Positions 1 to 12,024 of a stretch of 64,000 nt of DNA are shown here, in pieces (within the stretch, counting starts at the first letter, position 1; each line of letters begins with the position of its first letter). The notes below the pieces were generated by a model. The model ran no database searches, was not told where the DNA came from, and saw nothing but the letters and a program-made list of their open reading frames with translations. Origin of the DNA: Lamellibrachia columna (lineage: Eukaryota > Annelida > Polychaeta > Sabellida > Siboglinidae); the NCBI GenBank assembly GCA_963662155.1, contig OY759275.1, positions 2,876,501 through 2,940,500 on the forward strand, given 5' to 3'. The translations under genes and the position numbers were made by a program.

Positions 1-634
1 GGTGGTATGTGGGAGGGTGGTGAGTGAACGGTGGTATGTGGGAGGGTGGTGAGTGAGTGGTGGTATGTGGGAGGGTGGTGAGTGAACGGTGGTATGTGGG
101 AGGGTGGTGAGTGAGTGGTGGTATGTGGGAGGGTGGTGAGTGAGCGGTGGTACATGGGAGGGTGGTGAGTGACCGGTGGTATGTGGGAGGGTGGTGAGTG
201 AGTGATGGTATGTGGGAGGGTGGTGAGTGAGTGGTGGTATGTGGGAGGGTGGTGAGTGAATGGTGGTATGTGGGAGGGTGGTGAGTGAGCGGTGGTATGT
301 GGGAGGGTGGTGAGTGAACGGTGGTATGTGGGAGGGTGGTGAGTGAGCGGTGGTACATGGGAGGGTGGTGAGTGAGCGGTGGTATGTGGGAGGGTGGTGA
401 GTGAGTGATGGTATGTGGGAGGGTGGTGAGTGAGTGGTGGTATGTGGGTGGGAGGGTGGTGAGTGAACGGTGGTATGTGGGAGGGTGGTGAGTGAGCGGT
501 GGTATGTGGGAGGATGGTGAGTGAACGGTGGTATGTGGGAGGGTGGTGAGTGAGCGGTGATACATGGGAGGGTGGTGAGTGAGCGGTGGTATGTGGGAGG
601 GTGGTGAGTGAATGGTGGTATGTGGGAGGGTGGC
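1..634. repeat. 29-bp minisatellite, about 22 copies
   Basis: The unit reads tggtatgtgggagggtggtg followed by agtgaacgg. Copies differ mainly at the gaacgg/gagcgg/gagtgg end and at tatgtg/tacatg. The array runs off the left edge. It lies in the UBA1-like gene, downstream of the last exon visible here, so it is probably intronic. Confidence 0.95.
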
Positions 635-683
635 CCACAACATTGGACACATGCACACACAGACGTATCAGTTTATTGCAGTA

Positions 684-775
684 GTTACTTTATTACGTTT
701 ATGAGAGCTGGTTACTTTATTACGTTTACGAGAGCTGGTTACTTTATTACATTTACGAGAGCTGGTTACTTTACA
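684..775. repeat. 27-bp repeat, about 3.5 copies
   Basis: The unit is ggttactttattacgtttac plus gagagct. It lies in the presumed intron after UBA1 exon 8. The surrounding bases 635-1049 show no exon. Confidence 0.85.
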
Positions 776-869
776 ACAAAAGCATGGACAGAGAAGACCA
801 CGCAGGCCAGGCCTAATTTAACCAAATCTACTTGTGTCTGAATTTGGGACAAGAGTTTGTGAACAAGTT

Positions 870-939
870 CTGCAGGACAGACACCAATGGAGAAGTGTTC
901 TGAACAACTTGAACTCTGCAGGACAGACACAATGGAGAA
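870..939. repeat. Two-copy direct repeat, about 24 bp
   Basis: The segment ctgcaggacagacaccaatg plus gagaa at 870 recurs at 916 with one base missing. This is a small duplication in the intron after exon 8. Confidence 0.75.
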
Positions 940-1049
940 CAACCACATTTCTTAGATATTCCCCCAGACACCAAGGCAAACAAAGACCCAACTGTCAGCC
1001 GGAGTGTGGGCCGGACTGTCTGTAACAGACAACAATGTAAAGTACTCAC

Positions 1050-1147
1050 AAAGTTGACTGTGTGAGGCATCTTCACCTGGGTGACAATGCCTCCGCGCAC
1101 ATACTGCGAGTACTTGCTTGTGTCTCCAATGCTGAATGTGTACGGGC
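1050..1147 (-). CDS. UBA1: UBA1-like exon 8 (residues 276-308)
   Basis: The acceptor is taccatacag before GCCCGTAC and the donor is AACTTT before gtgagt. It encodes [20 protein letters not shown] and then [13 protein letters not shown], which matches the end of the first catalytic cysteine half-domain. The exon is entered in phase 1 and left in phase 0. The next exon is not in the window. Confidence 0.93.
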
Positions 1148-4100
1148 CTGTATGGTAGACAGAGGAATGAACATGGACCAGATGCAGGTGGGTACTACAA
1201 CTGAGAGGGATTGGGGCAATTACAGGGACGGGGCAATTGAGGGGACACACTGGCCCAAAACACCTGCCAAATCTCAGCATCCATGCATCAGATCAGTGCC
1301 ACATGGTCAACTTGTTATTTGTGTGAAATGAAGGCAAAATTACACAGTTCACCACATTTGCATATTGATCTTGGTAACCATGTAATACATAGCACCTGTG
1401 CCATGCATAACGGGGGCCGGGGGTGGGGGGGAGTTGTGCAACAAACTGAAATGTCCAATTAGTTTTTTTTTCCTTTTGCCTTGTATACATTATGGACATG
1501 GTATTGTTCCTTGAGATATATATTTATATTTTACTTCCAGATAATCATACATAAGCATGACATTAGTGCATCACATCACTGCCCCCCCCAGTGCATTCTC
1601 AAATGTCCTTATGAGTTTAACAGATGTGACACTGATTAACAAAGAAGTCATACGCACCTAATACCTTGATTTTGACTGGTTCACAGCCATTCAGCTGTGT
1701 CATTCCCTGCACCTCGGAGAACGTCACATAGTCGCCTGACTCGTATCCATGTCTCGTCTCGTCCACACATGTGACCACTGAGTTCGTATCCTATGGCAAC
1801 AAATGGCAATATATTGCTGTGGCAACACAGCTCCACCATAACGACAACTGAAGAGTCATACTGTTTCTAAATCATGCTTCAAATGAGTTTTCACACAATA
1901 CCCTTGAAACAAGCTTCACCAGTTACGTATTTAACTGCAGACTGTAGCTTTATAAAATACGCCATAAACACACCGAAAATATTATAAGTTTCTTCATGTG
2001 CATCATTTTTACAAGAACACACCAAATTTCTTTTTACTTTATTTAAAAAAGAAAAATCATGATGATATTCCTTTGGTAGTTTCTGAAAAGTTAACTGTTG
2101 AATCAGAGGTATGTACAAAAACTATCCGATCCATTGGATATATTTGCTAAATTATTAAGTTATTATTAACAATTTATCATCACGTTTTTGTCATTTTAGT
2201 TTGTAAAGTTTCACAGCTTGTTTCAAATTGCTTGTTTCACAGCTTATTCCACATTGTTTGTTTCACATTGCTTGTTCCACACAGCTTGTTCTACACAGCT
2301 TGTTCCACACAGCTTGTTCTACACAGCTTGTTTCACATTGCTTTCAACATGTTTTCAAGACATTGAACAAGAGCAAAAATTCCATGTGCAACAACATTGG
2401 TGGCCTACCTGAGTGATTGATGCTACCATGTTGGAGAGAGATGATTCGCCGTTCGTGTCAGAAATAACAAACTTGTTTCCAAAGTCACAGAATACTTGCC
2501 TACAAAATGACAGATATTTTGGCTGACACCCAACTAAATTTCTAATAAGTGACGTACTACAAAAGATGGGGTCAATATAACAAATGGCAGTTACTAATAG
2601 TATACCTTAGGCTACCTCAGTTACAAGGTAACAACTCAACTGCTGTAGTCACATTGCAGTTATAATTTTACCGTTATCCCTTTCATTTGAATGTTTTGAT
2701 CTGAATATCACGTTTATAGTACACATGGACGGGAACGTAATTTAATGGATATGCCCATGTAATTAATCCTGTAAACACCTAGCCCCTACAAACTTTGTTC
2801 ACAGATATTACTCATAACATGTTACTCATAAACAGATAAGTCAAATGTTTGTACCATTAATGTAGAAAAATGAAGTATTACCCAAAGAGGCCTCTGGTGT
2901 CAGCAACAATGAAGTAGATTCCATTTTGATGACAAAATTCGCCGACTTCCAGCTGTTCTGCCAGTGGCGAGTTTGTCAATACCACCACCTAGAGGATATA
3001 GTAGGAACTACATGGCTATGGTTTAAAAATCATGACTGTGAACACACAATAGGTATATCACATCTATGTTACATGCAATATTAACATCTTGGAAAAAACA
3101 TTAACATCTCAGGATTTTGCCAATATGTATTTGCATGTCATCTTCCTCCAGACTCCTGCCGGTCACATGTTTGGTTCGCTGGTTCACATGTCTTTAAGTT
3201 ACACATAAATATCATGAAACCAGGAATCAATTCCTTTTATTAGTGCTCGGCCACCCACAACCTGAATAACATTCAACAAAGTTGGGAAAATGTGTCGAGT
3301 TGACCGAACCAATATCTTGTCATTTGCAGAGTCAGTCGATTTGATCTCAAGTTTGGGCAAGTGTTGCTGCATTGAACGAAACATTTTACAAGGTTGATAA
3401 CATGTAGTCATAGCAAATGCATTGAGACGCACTCACCTGGAACATGGCCAAGAGGTCAGTGGTGAGCTTGCTAGTGTTGACGCGTACTGGCACGTAGTTG
3501 TTGAGTTCAGCCAAGCGTGGACATGTCACCTCTGCGCGATTCTTACCCAGGTCAGACTCACGCAGGAAAAACTGCAATAGCGATAAATAGGTCAGATGTG
3601 AGGTGTTCATGGTCACAGTGATCAAGGTCATATTCTTAATCGGACTGTTTCACAATTAAAATGTGCAATTGTTTTCTTCTTCTTTTCCTTTGTATACATT
3701 GCTGACATATTATTATGTAATATGAACACAATTTAGTTCCAAATAATATGATATCTGTGTCCCATGGTGGCTGTGAACATGAAGATTATTTTCAAATTTA
3801 AGAAAAAACATCCTATTCATGGTCACAACTGAAACAGGTGATTCCATGTCATACAGGTGTGTTACATAATGAGAGAAACAGGTGATTCCATGTCATACAA
3901 TTGTGTTACATAACGAGGGAAACAGGTGATTCCATGTCATACAGGTGTGTTACATAACGAGAGAAACAGGTGATTCCATGTCATACAATTGTGTTACATA
4001 ACGAGGGAAACAGGTGATTCCATGTCATACAGGTGTGTTACATAACGAGAGAAACAGGTGATTCCATGTCATACAGGTGTGTTACATAACGAGAGAAACA

Positions 4101-7100
4101 GGTGATTCCATGTCATACAGTTGTGTTACATAACGAGAGAAACAGGTGATTCCAGGTCATACAGGTGTGTTACATGAGAGAAACAGGTGATTCTATGTCA
4201 TACAGGTGTGTTACATAACGAGAGAAACAGGTGATTCCATGTCATACAATTGTGTTACATAACGAGGGAAACAGGTGATTCCATGTCATACAGGTGTGTT
4301 ACATAACGAGAGAAACAGGTGATTCCATGTCATACAGGTGTGTTACATAACGAGAGAAACAGGTGATTCCAGGTCATACACGTGTGTTACATAACGAGAG
4401 AAACAGGTGATTCCAGGTCATACAGGTGTTACATAACGAGAGAAACAGGTGATTCCAGGTCATACAGGTGTGTTACATAACGAGAGAAACAGGTGATTCC
4501 AGGTCATACAGGTGTTACATAACGAGAGAAACAGGTGATTCCAGGTCATACAGGTGTGTTACATAATGAGAGAAACAGGTGATTCCATGTCATACAGGTG
4601 TGTTACATAACGAGGGAAACAGGTGATTCCATGTCATACAGGTGTGTTACATAACGAGGGAAACAGGTGATTCCAGGTCATACAGGTGTGTTACATAACG
4701 AGGGAAACAGGTGATTCCATGTCATACAGGTGTGTTACATAACGAGGGAAACAGGTGATTCCAGGTCATACAGGTGTGTTACATAACGAGAGAAACAGGT
4801 GATTCCAGGTCATACAGGTGTGTTACATAATGAGAGAAACAGGTGATTCTATGTCATACAGGTGTGTTACATAACGAGGGAAACAGGTGATTCTATGTCA
4901 TACAGGTGTGTTACATAACGAGAGAAACAGGTGATTCCATGTTATACAGGTGTGTTACATAACGAGAGAAAGGTAACAGAGCAGGAACTAGCCCTGACCT
5001 GTGAAGACAAGTCGGTCCATGCCGCCACCCCTTCATCATGTATGGTAACTGACTTCACCCCCGCCAACACGACGTTCTTGGCAATCTCCACACCCAGGCC
5101 TCGCATCCCAGACACGAGCACGTTCGACTTGGCCATGCGCCGCATAGCTTCGTGTCCCAATACGTAGCTGCAAGTAAATGATATATCAGTGTCAGTTCAT
5201 GGCTACAAGTAAATGACATGTCAGCGTCAGTTCATGGCTACAAGTAAATGTCATGTCAGCGTCAGTTCATGGCTACAAGTAAATGTCATGTCATCGTCAG
5301 TTCATGGCTACAAGCAAATGTCATGTCAGTGTCAGTTGATGGCTACAAGTAAATGACATGCCAGTGTCAGTTGATGGCTACAAGTAAATGACATGTCAGT
5401 GTCAGTTCATGGCTGCAAGTAAATGACATGTCAGTGTCAGTAATTATCTTTACAGTCCTTACGTTGAACTCCAGTTAACTGTTATCCAAAGTATATATAA
5501 TAACGTATACTAAAACATCTATAAAAAAAAATTAATATGAAATCCAGTGTATCTTTAAAGTAAAATTTGGTGTTCACTAATTGCCATAAATGTATGTGAA
5601 CCCACTGTGTGCTGGACTGGTTCTAATGACAATAATAACACAGTAAACTATGTAATTTCTGGTCGAAATCCAAGCACCAGCCATTAGCTATCAAAGTGTA
5701 AGCTTTGTGCAGTGCCTTAAAGCAGACACAATACTGGGTCAGTCACTATCAATTCAGCGTTACACGTGACAAACCTACCTGGCAGACTGCAATGTTGGTG
5801 GTCAGCATTCATGACAAATGAGGTCAGCTCAACATAATGTTGACTGTCCCACAACTAATACATGCACAATATTTGAATTTCACAAATACTAGAGATAATA
5901 TAAGGTGATGCCATTGAGATGATGAAGCCCTGTGTACTACAGGGGATTCGGTGAGTCGCCTGTAGTGATGCTGGTATCAGGCAGACAACAGTGAATGAAG
6001 CCCTGTGTACTATAGGGGATTCGGTGAGTCGCCTGTAGTGATGCTGGTATCAGGCAGACAACAGTGAATGAAGCCCTGTTTACTATAGGGGATTCGGTGA
6101 GTCGCCTGTAGTGATGCTGGTATCAGGCAGACAACAGTGAATGAAGCCCTGTGTACTATAGGGGATTCGGTGAGTCGCCTGTAGTGATGCTGGTATCAGG
6201 CAGACAACAGTGAATGAAGGCGCCACATTACATCCTAAATATTACACGATATCGTTATCGTAGCACACTATGATATGCGACAGCGTTAGGCAAAACTAGT
6301 GATATATTATACATGTAGTATGTTTCCCACCTGTATATATCATACATGTAGTATGTTTCCCACATGTATATATCATACATGTAGTATGTTTCCCACCTGT
6401 ATATATCATACATGTAGTATGTTTCCCACCTGTATATATCATACATGTAGTATGTTTCCCACATGTATATATCATACATGTAGTATGTTTCCCACCTGTA
6501 TATATTATACATGTAGTATGTTTCCCACCTGTATATATCATACATGTAGTATGTTTCCCACATGTATATATTATACATGTAGTATGTTTCCCACATGTAT
6601 ATATCATACATGTAGTATGTTTCCCACCTGTATATATCATACATGTAGTATGTTTCCCACCTGTATATATTATACATGTAGTATGTTTCCCACATGTATA
6701 TATCATACATGTAGTATGTTTCCCACATGTATATAGGAGTCAGACCACAGTTGAAAATTGCATTGGTGGCCATGTTAACGTTTTGTTAGATTATAAGAAA
6801 ACGTGACCACTAAAAATTCTGAAACTTTTTCACAGCAACTGCCATCATCTCATTGACATGCTGACCAAGTTTTATCAAAATCACATACCTCCAGCTCTTT
6901 TAAAACGCCCCGATGTGCGATGCCCATCAATTTTGACAAAAATAGCCTTGTATTCATGCGCCCACGTGGCCCATAGCAGAAAAATTCCCATAAATCCCTC
7001 CGCCTTTTAAACTATCAAAAAAATGCACCATTTCACAGCCAATAGATTCTACAAACAAACCTGTGAATATGCCTGCTCAATTGCACTTATGTCACATCAT

Positions 7101-10100
7101 ATGAATTCTTTAAATTCACATATCGCAATTTAATACGCCCTACATTCGTGTGAAACAATAAACAGGAAGGTCAACTGTGGTCTTACCCCTATATCATACA
7201 TGTAGTATGTTTCCCACATGTATATATCATACATGTAGTATGTTTCCCACATGTATATCTAACTATAATCTAAAATCTTTACACTATTTTTTTGTGAGTG
7301 ATGACATGACGTCTGCTGTAGCATTGCCTTGTCACGTGATAAATGAACGTGTTTTTACGGTTGTTGTATCATTCTATCAATGTAGCCTGTATCGCGATAT
7401 GTATCGTGACTTCTATATCGCGACATGTACCATGACCTCTATATCGCGATATGTATCGCAACATGAAGTAGTGTATTGTTCTGGCCCAACTATACATGCC
7501 ACAGTAGTTATGTCAAATCATCTAGCCTGCTGAACCAGCATCCTGCATGCAATACTGGCAGTCAATTCAAACACGACATTACTAATTATTACCAATCTTA
7601 ATTATTTACACACACTGAGGCAGGCAACCTGTTTGCAATATAAGGGGCCATTCCAAAATATCAAAGTTTGACACAACACAACATTAGTTTCATGGGGATG
7701 TTTAATAGCTCTTTTGTTAAAAGTTGCACATCAATGTATTTTTTTAAATTGTCCTTTTTTACACGTTATTTTGATGGGTTGCCATGTTGATGCGCCGTTT
7801 TCATTCACAGTGAATGCATGAGCGAGAAAATGTTAAATCACTTTAACCCAAAGTATTAACATTTGTCTAGAATGGCTAACATATGCAACAAATAGATTAG
7901 ATTAACGTGAATTTTTTGTTGTTGAAAATTACCAAAAAGCAGGACATTTCAGCCAACAAGTGGTATTTGCCCAGCGAAAGTGGTAATGGTGACACGAATG
8001 ACAAATGGAATATTCTGTCATACTCACAGCTGTCTGGAATACAGGCCTTCATCAATCTCCTCCTTTGGCGTTGCACCATTCTGAGCCATTCCGACCTGCA
8101 AGTGTAAGCTCAAACATCAAGTTCACAGTACAGAACAACTCCAGCAATGTTGTGAAATCAGTGACAAGGTGATCATGTTGACACATCAAATCTTTTGGGT
8201 TTCAGATGGTCCCGTTATTATTAAATATGTAACTTTTGCACTTCATCTACCTAAAATTACCTTATATTTGTCAGTCTCAGCCATATTTGTTCGTCTCCAA
8301 CACTATCAATAAGTCTTGAAAAATTCCTTCCAAAGGTGTCACTTCCAGCTGACATACAGACCACACAGGTGACACATCTGTTGACACGTCAGGACTGGAC
8401 ACACTAGAGTAATCACACCTGACCGCCCAGGTCAGCCTGGCTCATACAGGGACTCAATGCCACAGCCGGTCTTCTAATCATGGCTTACGATCTCAGGTCA
8501 AGAGTGTCTCCCAGGAAACACAACAAATAAACAATAACCACAGTATATAGACCATTAGGCATTACTTTGAGGTACATACGAGCAACAGGCCAACACTAGT
8601 TTCTACTAGACATGGGGTAATACAAATAAACTTTATAAAGGTTCATTTTCATGTAATTATGATACATATTTTTTTTTCAAAAGTCAAATTCACAGATCCG
8701 CAGTAATACACAAAACATTATTATTACTATTACAATTATGGGTAATTACTAACAAATACTGCTGATAAAAAGCGGTATTGCACTATTACAGACTACTTTC
8801 TCTAGATTTAATTGAAATGGCTGACGCCATAGAATTAATTAAAACTTGACGTGCAACTGCATAACACAGACTCAATAATCATCTCAAGTGTCAAATTTGC
8901 TACCTGCTAAATAAAAAATATATAGAAACATGCTATAAGTCTATAACTAGCAATTTAAAGATAATGCTTTTTCACAATTTCAATGCAAGATATCACTGGT
9001 GTGATGTTTGAGCATTTAAATGTTATTTATGCCTTGAATATTAGATGAGTTGACAAGGAATGACTTATCCGACTGTCAACAGAAATAAATACAATTTCAA
9101 TATATTTAAATCATAACTCAGCTGAATCTGGCTATCTGGTACTAAAACTAATATGAGTGACTAAGACAGGCAACATTCTACAGTGAGCTAGGAATGCCAA
9201 TGTTGTCACCTAGTTGCTTTCACTTTCCTTTTTCTAAATCACCAACTACTCCACCCTTGTACGTTGTTCAGAGACAGCAGTGCAGCTGTGACCAAAAAAT
9301 GAAACTGAAAACAAGTCACACCATGCTGAGTAATGGACCATAAAACTTATGACAATTTTACATTTAGTTGCAAACATATTTTACATGTACACAACTTGGA
9401 CTACAGCTCCAATTTTACATTTATTAATTATAATAATTGGGAGACAAGGACAGAAGCAAGACTATCAGTGGAGAAATAGGGGGGGGGGTTAGACACAAGA
9501 GAGGACAAAACAACACTTTGTGATGGAAGAAGTCTCTGCTCGTCAACGAAAAAAATATGACCGAAGAACAAACCAAAGGCTAGCGGGGAGGTTGATTGTT
9601 ATTAAACTGTGACTTTTCACATGCAAGTTTTCTATTTATAAGTTGATTCCAACCCAAGCCTTGGATTCTAAGAAAACAAAATAATTTGATCAATACAGAG
9701 TAGGTATTTAATCAGATTTCATAGTAAGCCAAGACCTTCTGGAAGGATGTATCTTATGAAGCAAGTGCAATAGTAACTCTGGGTGTATGGGTAGCGACAG
9801 TGTGGGAAAACACACTGCTTTATCTGCTTTATTCTCCACGTTTAGAACCACCAAGTTGTAGTTTCCTTTAATGTGCAAGCATACACTTACTGTATCTTGG
9901 CAGATGTTAGTTTGTCACAGTGCGGGTGTTTAAGATGTATTTGTGAATGGATATAATCCAAATATGCTCATGTTTTGTCAAGATTCACTGATATGTCCCA
10001 CCAATGACGTCTCTACGCTCTAACATGAGCTGATATGTCCCACTAATGACATCTCTAGGCTCTAACATGAGCTGATATGTCCCACTAATGACATCTCTAC

Positions 10101-11969
10101 GCTCTAACATGAGCTGATATGTCCCACTTTAAATCAATAAAAACATCAATTGTAAAAGTTCCTCTATCCATAGCATTTGTAATCTCCTTTACTAATTTCA
10201 TAATTGCAATTGATGTGCACATATTTTTCCTAAAACCATACTGACATAAGTATATCTGCTTTTTATTTAGGAAATCCATTATTCTGTTGTTGAATATGTT
10301 TTCTAGGATCTTTGAAACTGAGGTAACAGAAATATAGGTCTCTAGTTGGAGAAGTTTTGGTCATCCTCTGCTTTGAATAGAGGAATGACCTTAGCAATTT
10401 CCATATCATCAGGAAACACACCTTGTTCTAATGACAAGTTACATATGTCTCAATGGAGCTAATATGTGCAGAATGTTTTTTTTTTCACTAAGCACATGTC
10501 CATGCCGTCATAACCTTGACTTTTTACTCTTGCATTTACAGACAATAGCTAAAATTTCTTCATCCGAAATTGGATTTATGAATAATGATTCTTCCAGAAA
10601 GGACACAAAGCAATTTACATTTAGTTATGGTTCGGGCTAAAGATGGTCCTATAATATTAACAAAGAATTTATTGAAATACTCAGCAATTATCTTGTTCCC
10701 TGAAATAGTTGACCCATTATTTAAAAATTCAGATGGATAATATGACTTTTTGGATTTTTTATTCAATAAACTTTTAATGATTTTCCAAGTCTCCTTTGCA
10801 TTGTTCTTACTTTCTTCTAACCAGTTGGAGTAATACTGTTTCTCACAATATCTCATAATGCATGTAAGTCTATTCACATATATTTTATATCTAACTTCGG
10901 CAGTGTCGCTTCTTGTCTTTAAGAAACCTTTGTAGAATACATTCTTTTTACATGCATTTTTTTTCCTGGAGTTATCCAGGGTTTATGTTGCCTTTTGGTC
11001 TTCTGAGAAAGATTTCTAACAGGAAAACTACATTTATACGTATTTGTGTGAATATTTCAATTAACTTGGTATAGGTGAAATTAACATCTTCATTGTTCAA
11101 AATAACCTCCCATTTCATTTGCTAAAGTACTGATTGCAATTTTTCTTCATTAATTGGTCTTGTTTTGAAACATTGGTTTTCCTTTTGATGAATATTGTCC
11201 ACATAATCGCAAATTTGGAAGACAGGCAAGTGAACACTTTGATAATTTGTGGTTAGGCCACTGACTGTATACCTTTCAAGCTCTGTTGTAAATATATTAT
11301 CTATAAGTGGTGTTGCACTTTGCTTTGTTATCCTTGTAAGTCTAGTTACTAAAGGATGTAATCCATAGCTATAAATCTGGTCAATAAAGTTACATGTAGC
11401 TGATTTTTGCTGGGTCTAAAATATTGCAGCTCCGTAAATATTTTGTGTCGCCATGCGGGCTACTGTAGCCAAAAATTTAAGTTGTCCGAAGCCATTTTTG
11501 GGCGCCATTGGCGACCGGGCGACTGCTAAATTTCACCCCTGCATTACTAGTGGTGATTTCAGCACAAGTACCTTCAGCACAACTGTCTATAATTTTGTTT
11601 AAATGTTGTAACGGTTTATGCTTTAAAGCCGTATTTATATACAGAGCAACCACCAGTTCTGTGGTGTCTAGAAATATAACAGGCATTATCATTTTCTAAC
11701 TGGAACTCCTCACTTTCATTGTCATTCATCCAAGTTTCTGAAATTGCAATGACATCAAATTTGTAATCTTACTGAGTGATACACGCCTTTAGTTTGTTAT
11801 AAAGTTAGCAGCCATAAATTCTACAGCAGGTGACAGGTGTCCTCTCGCACGTCGCGAACACGTGAAGTTTTCTCAATGAAATAAACAAATCATTTCTTTT
11901 GTAAATGCAAGTAGGTACAAAGCAACAGAAGTGAGGTGTTATGTTTAAAAAATGTAATGTAATCACCTG

Positions 11970-12024
<55 letters not shown>

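Noticed and set aside
6255..6773. Gene coding an 11-residue repeat protein on either strand
   Set aside because: A 33-bp period keeps frame by chance. The array lies in a UBA1 intron and is split by a MITE.
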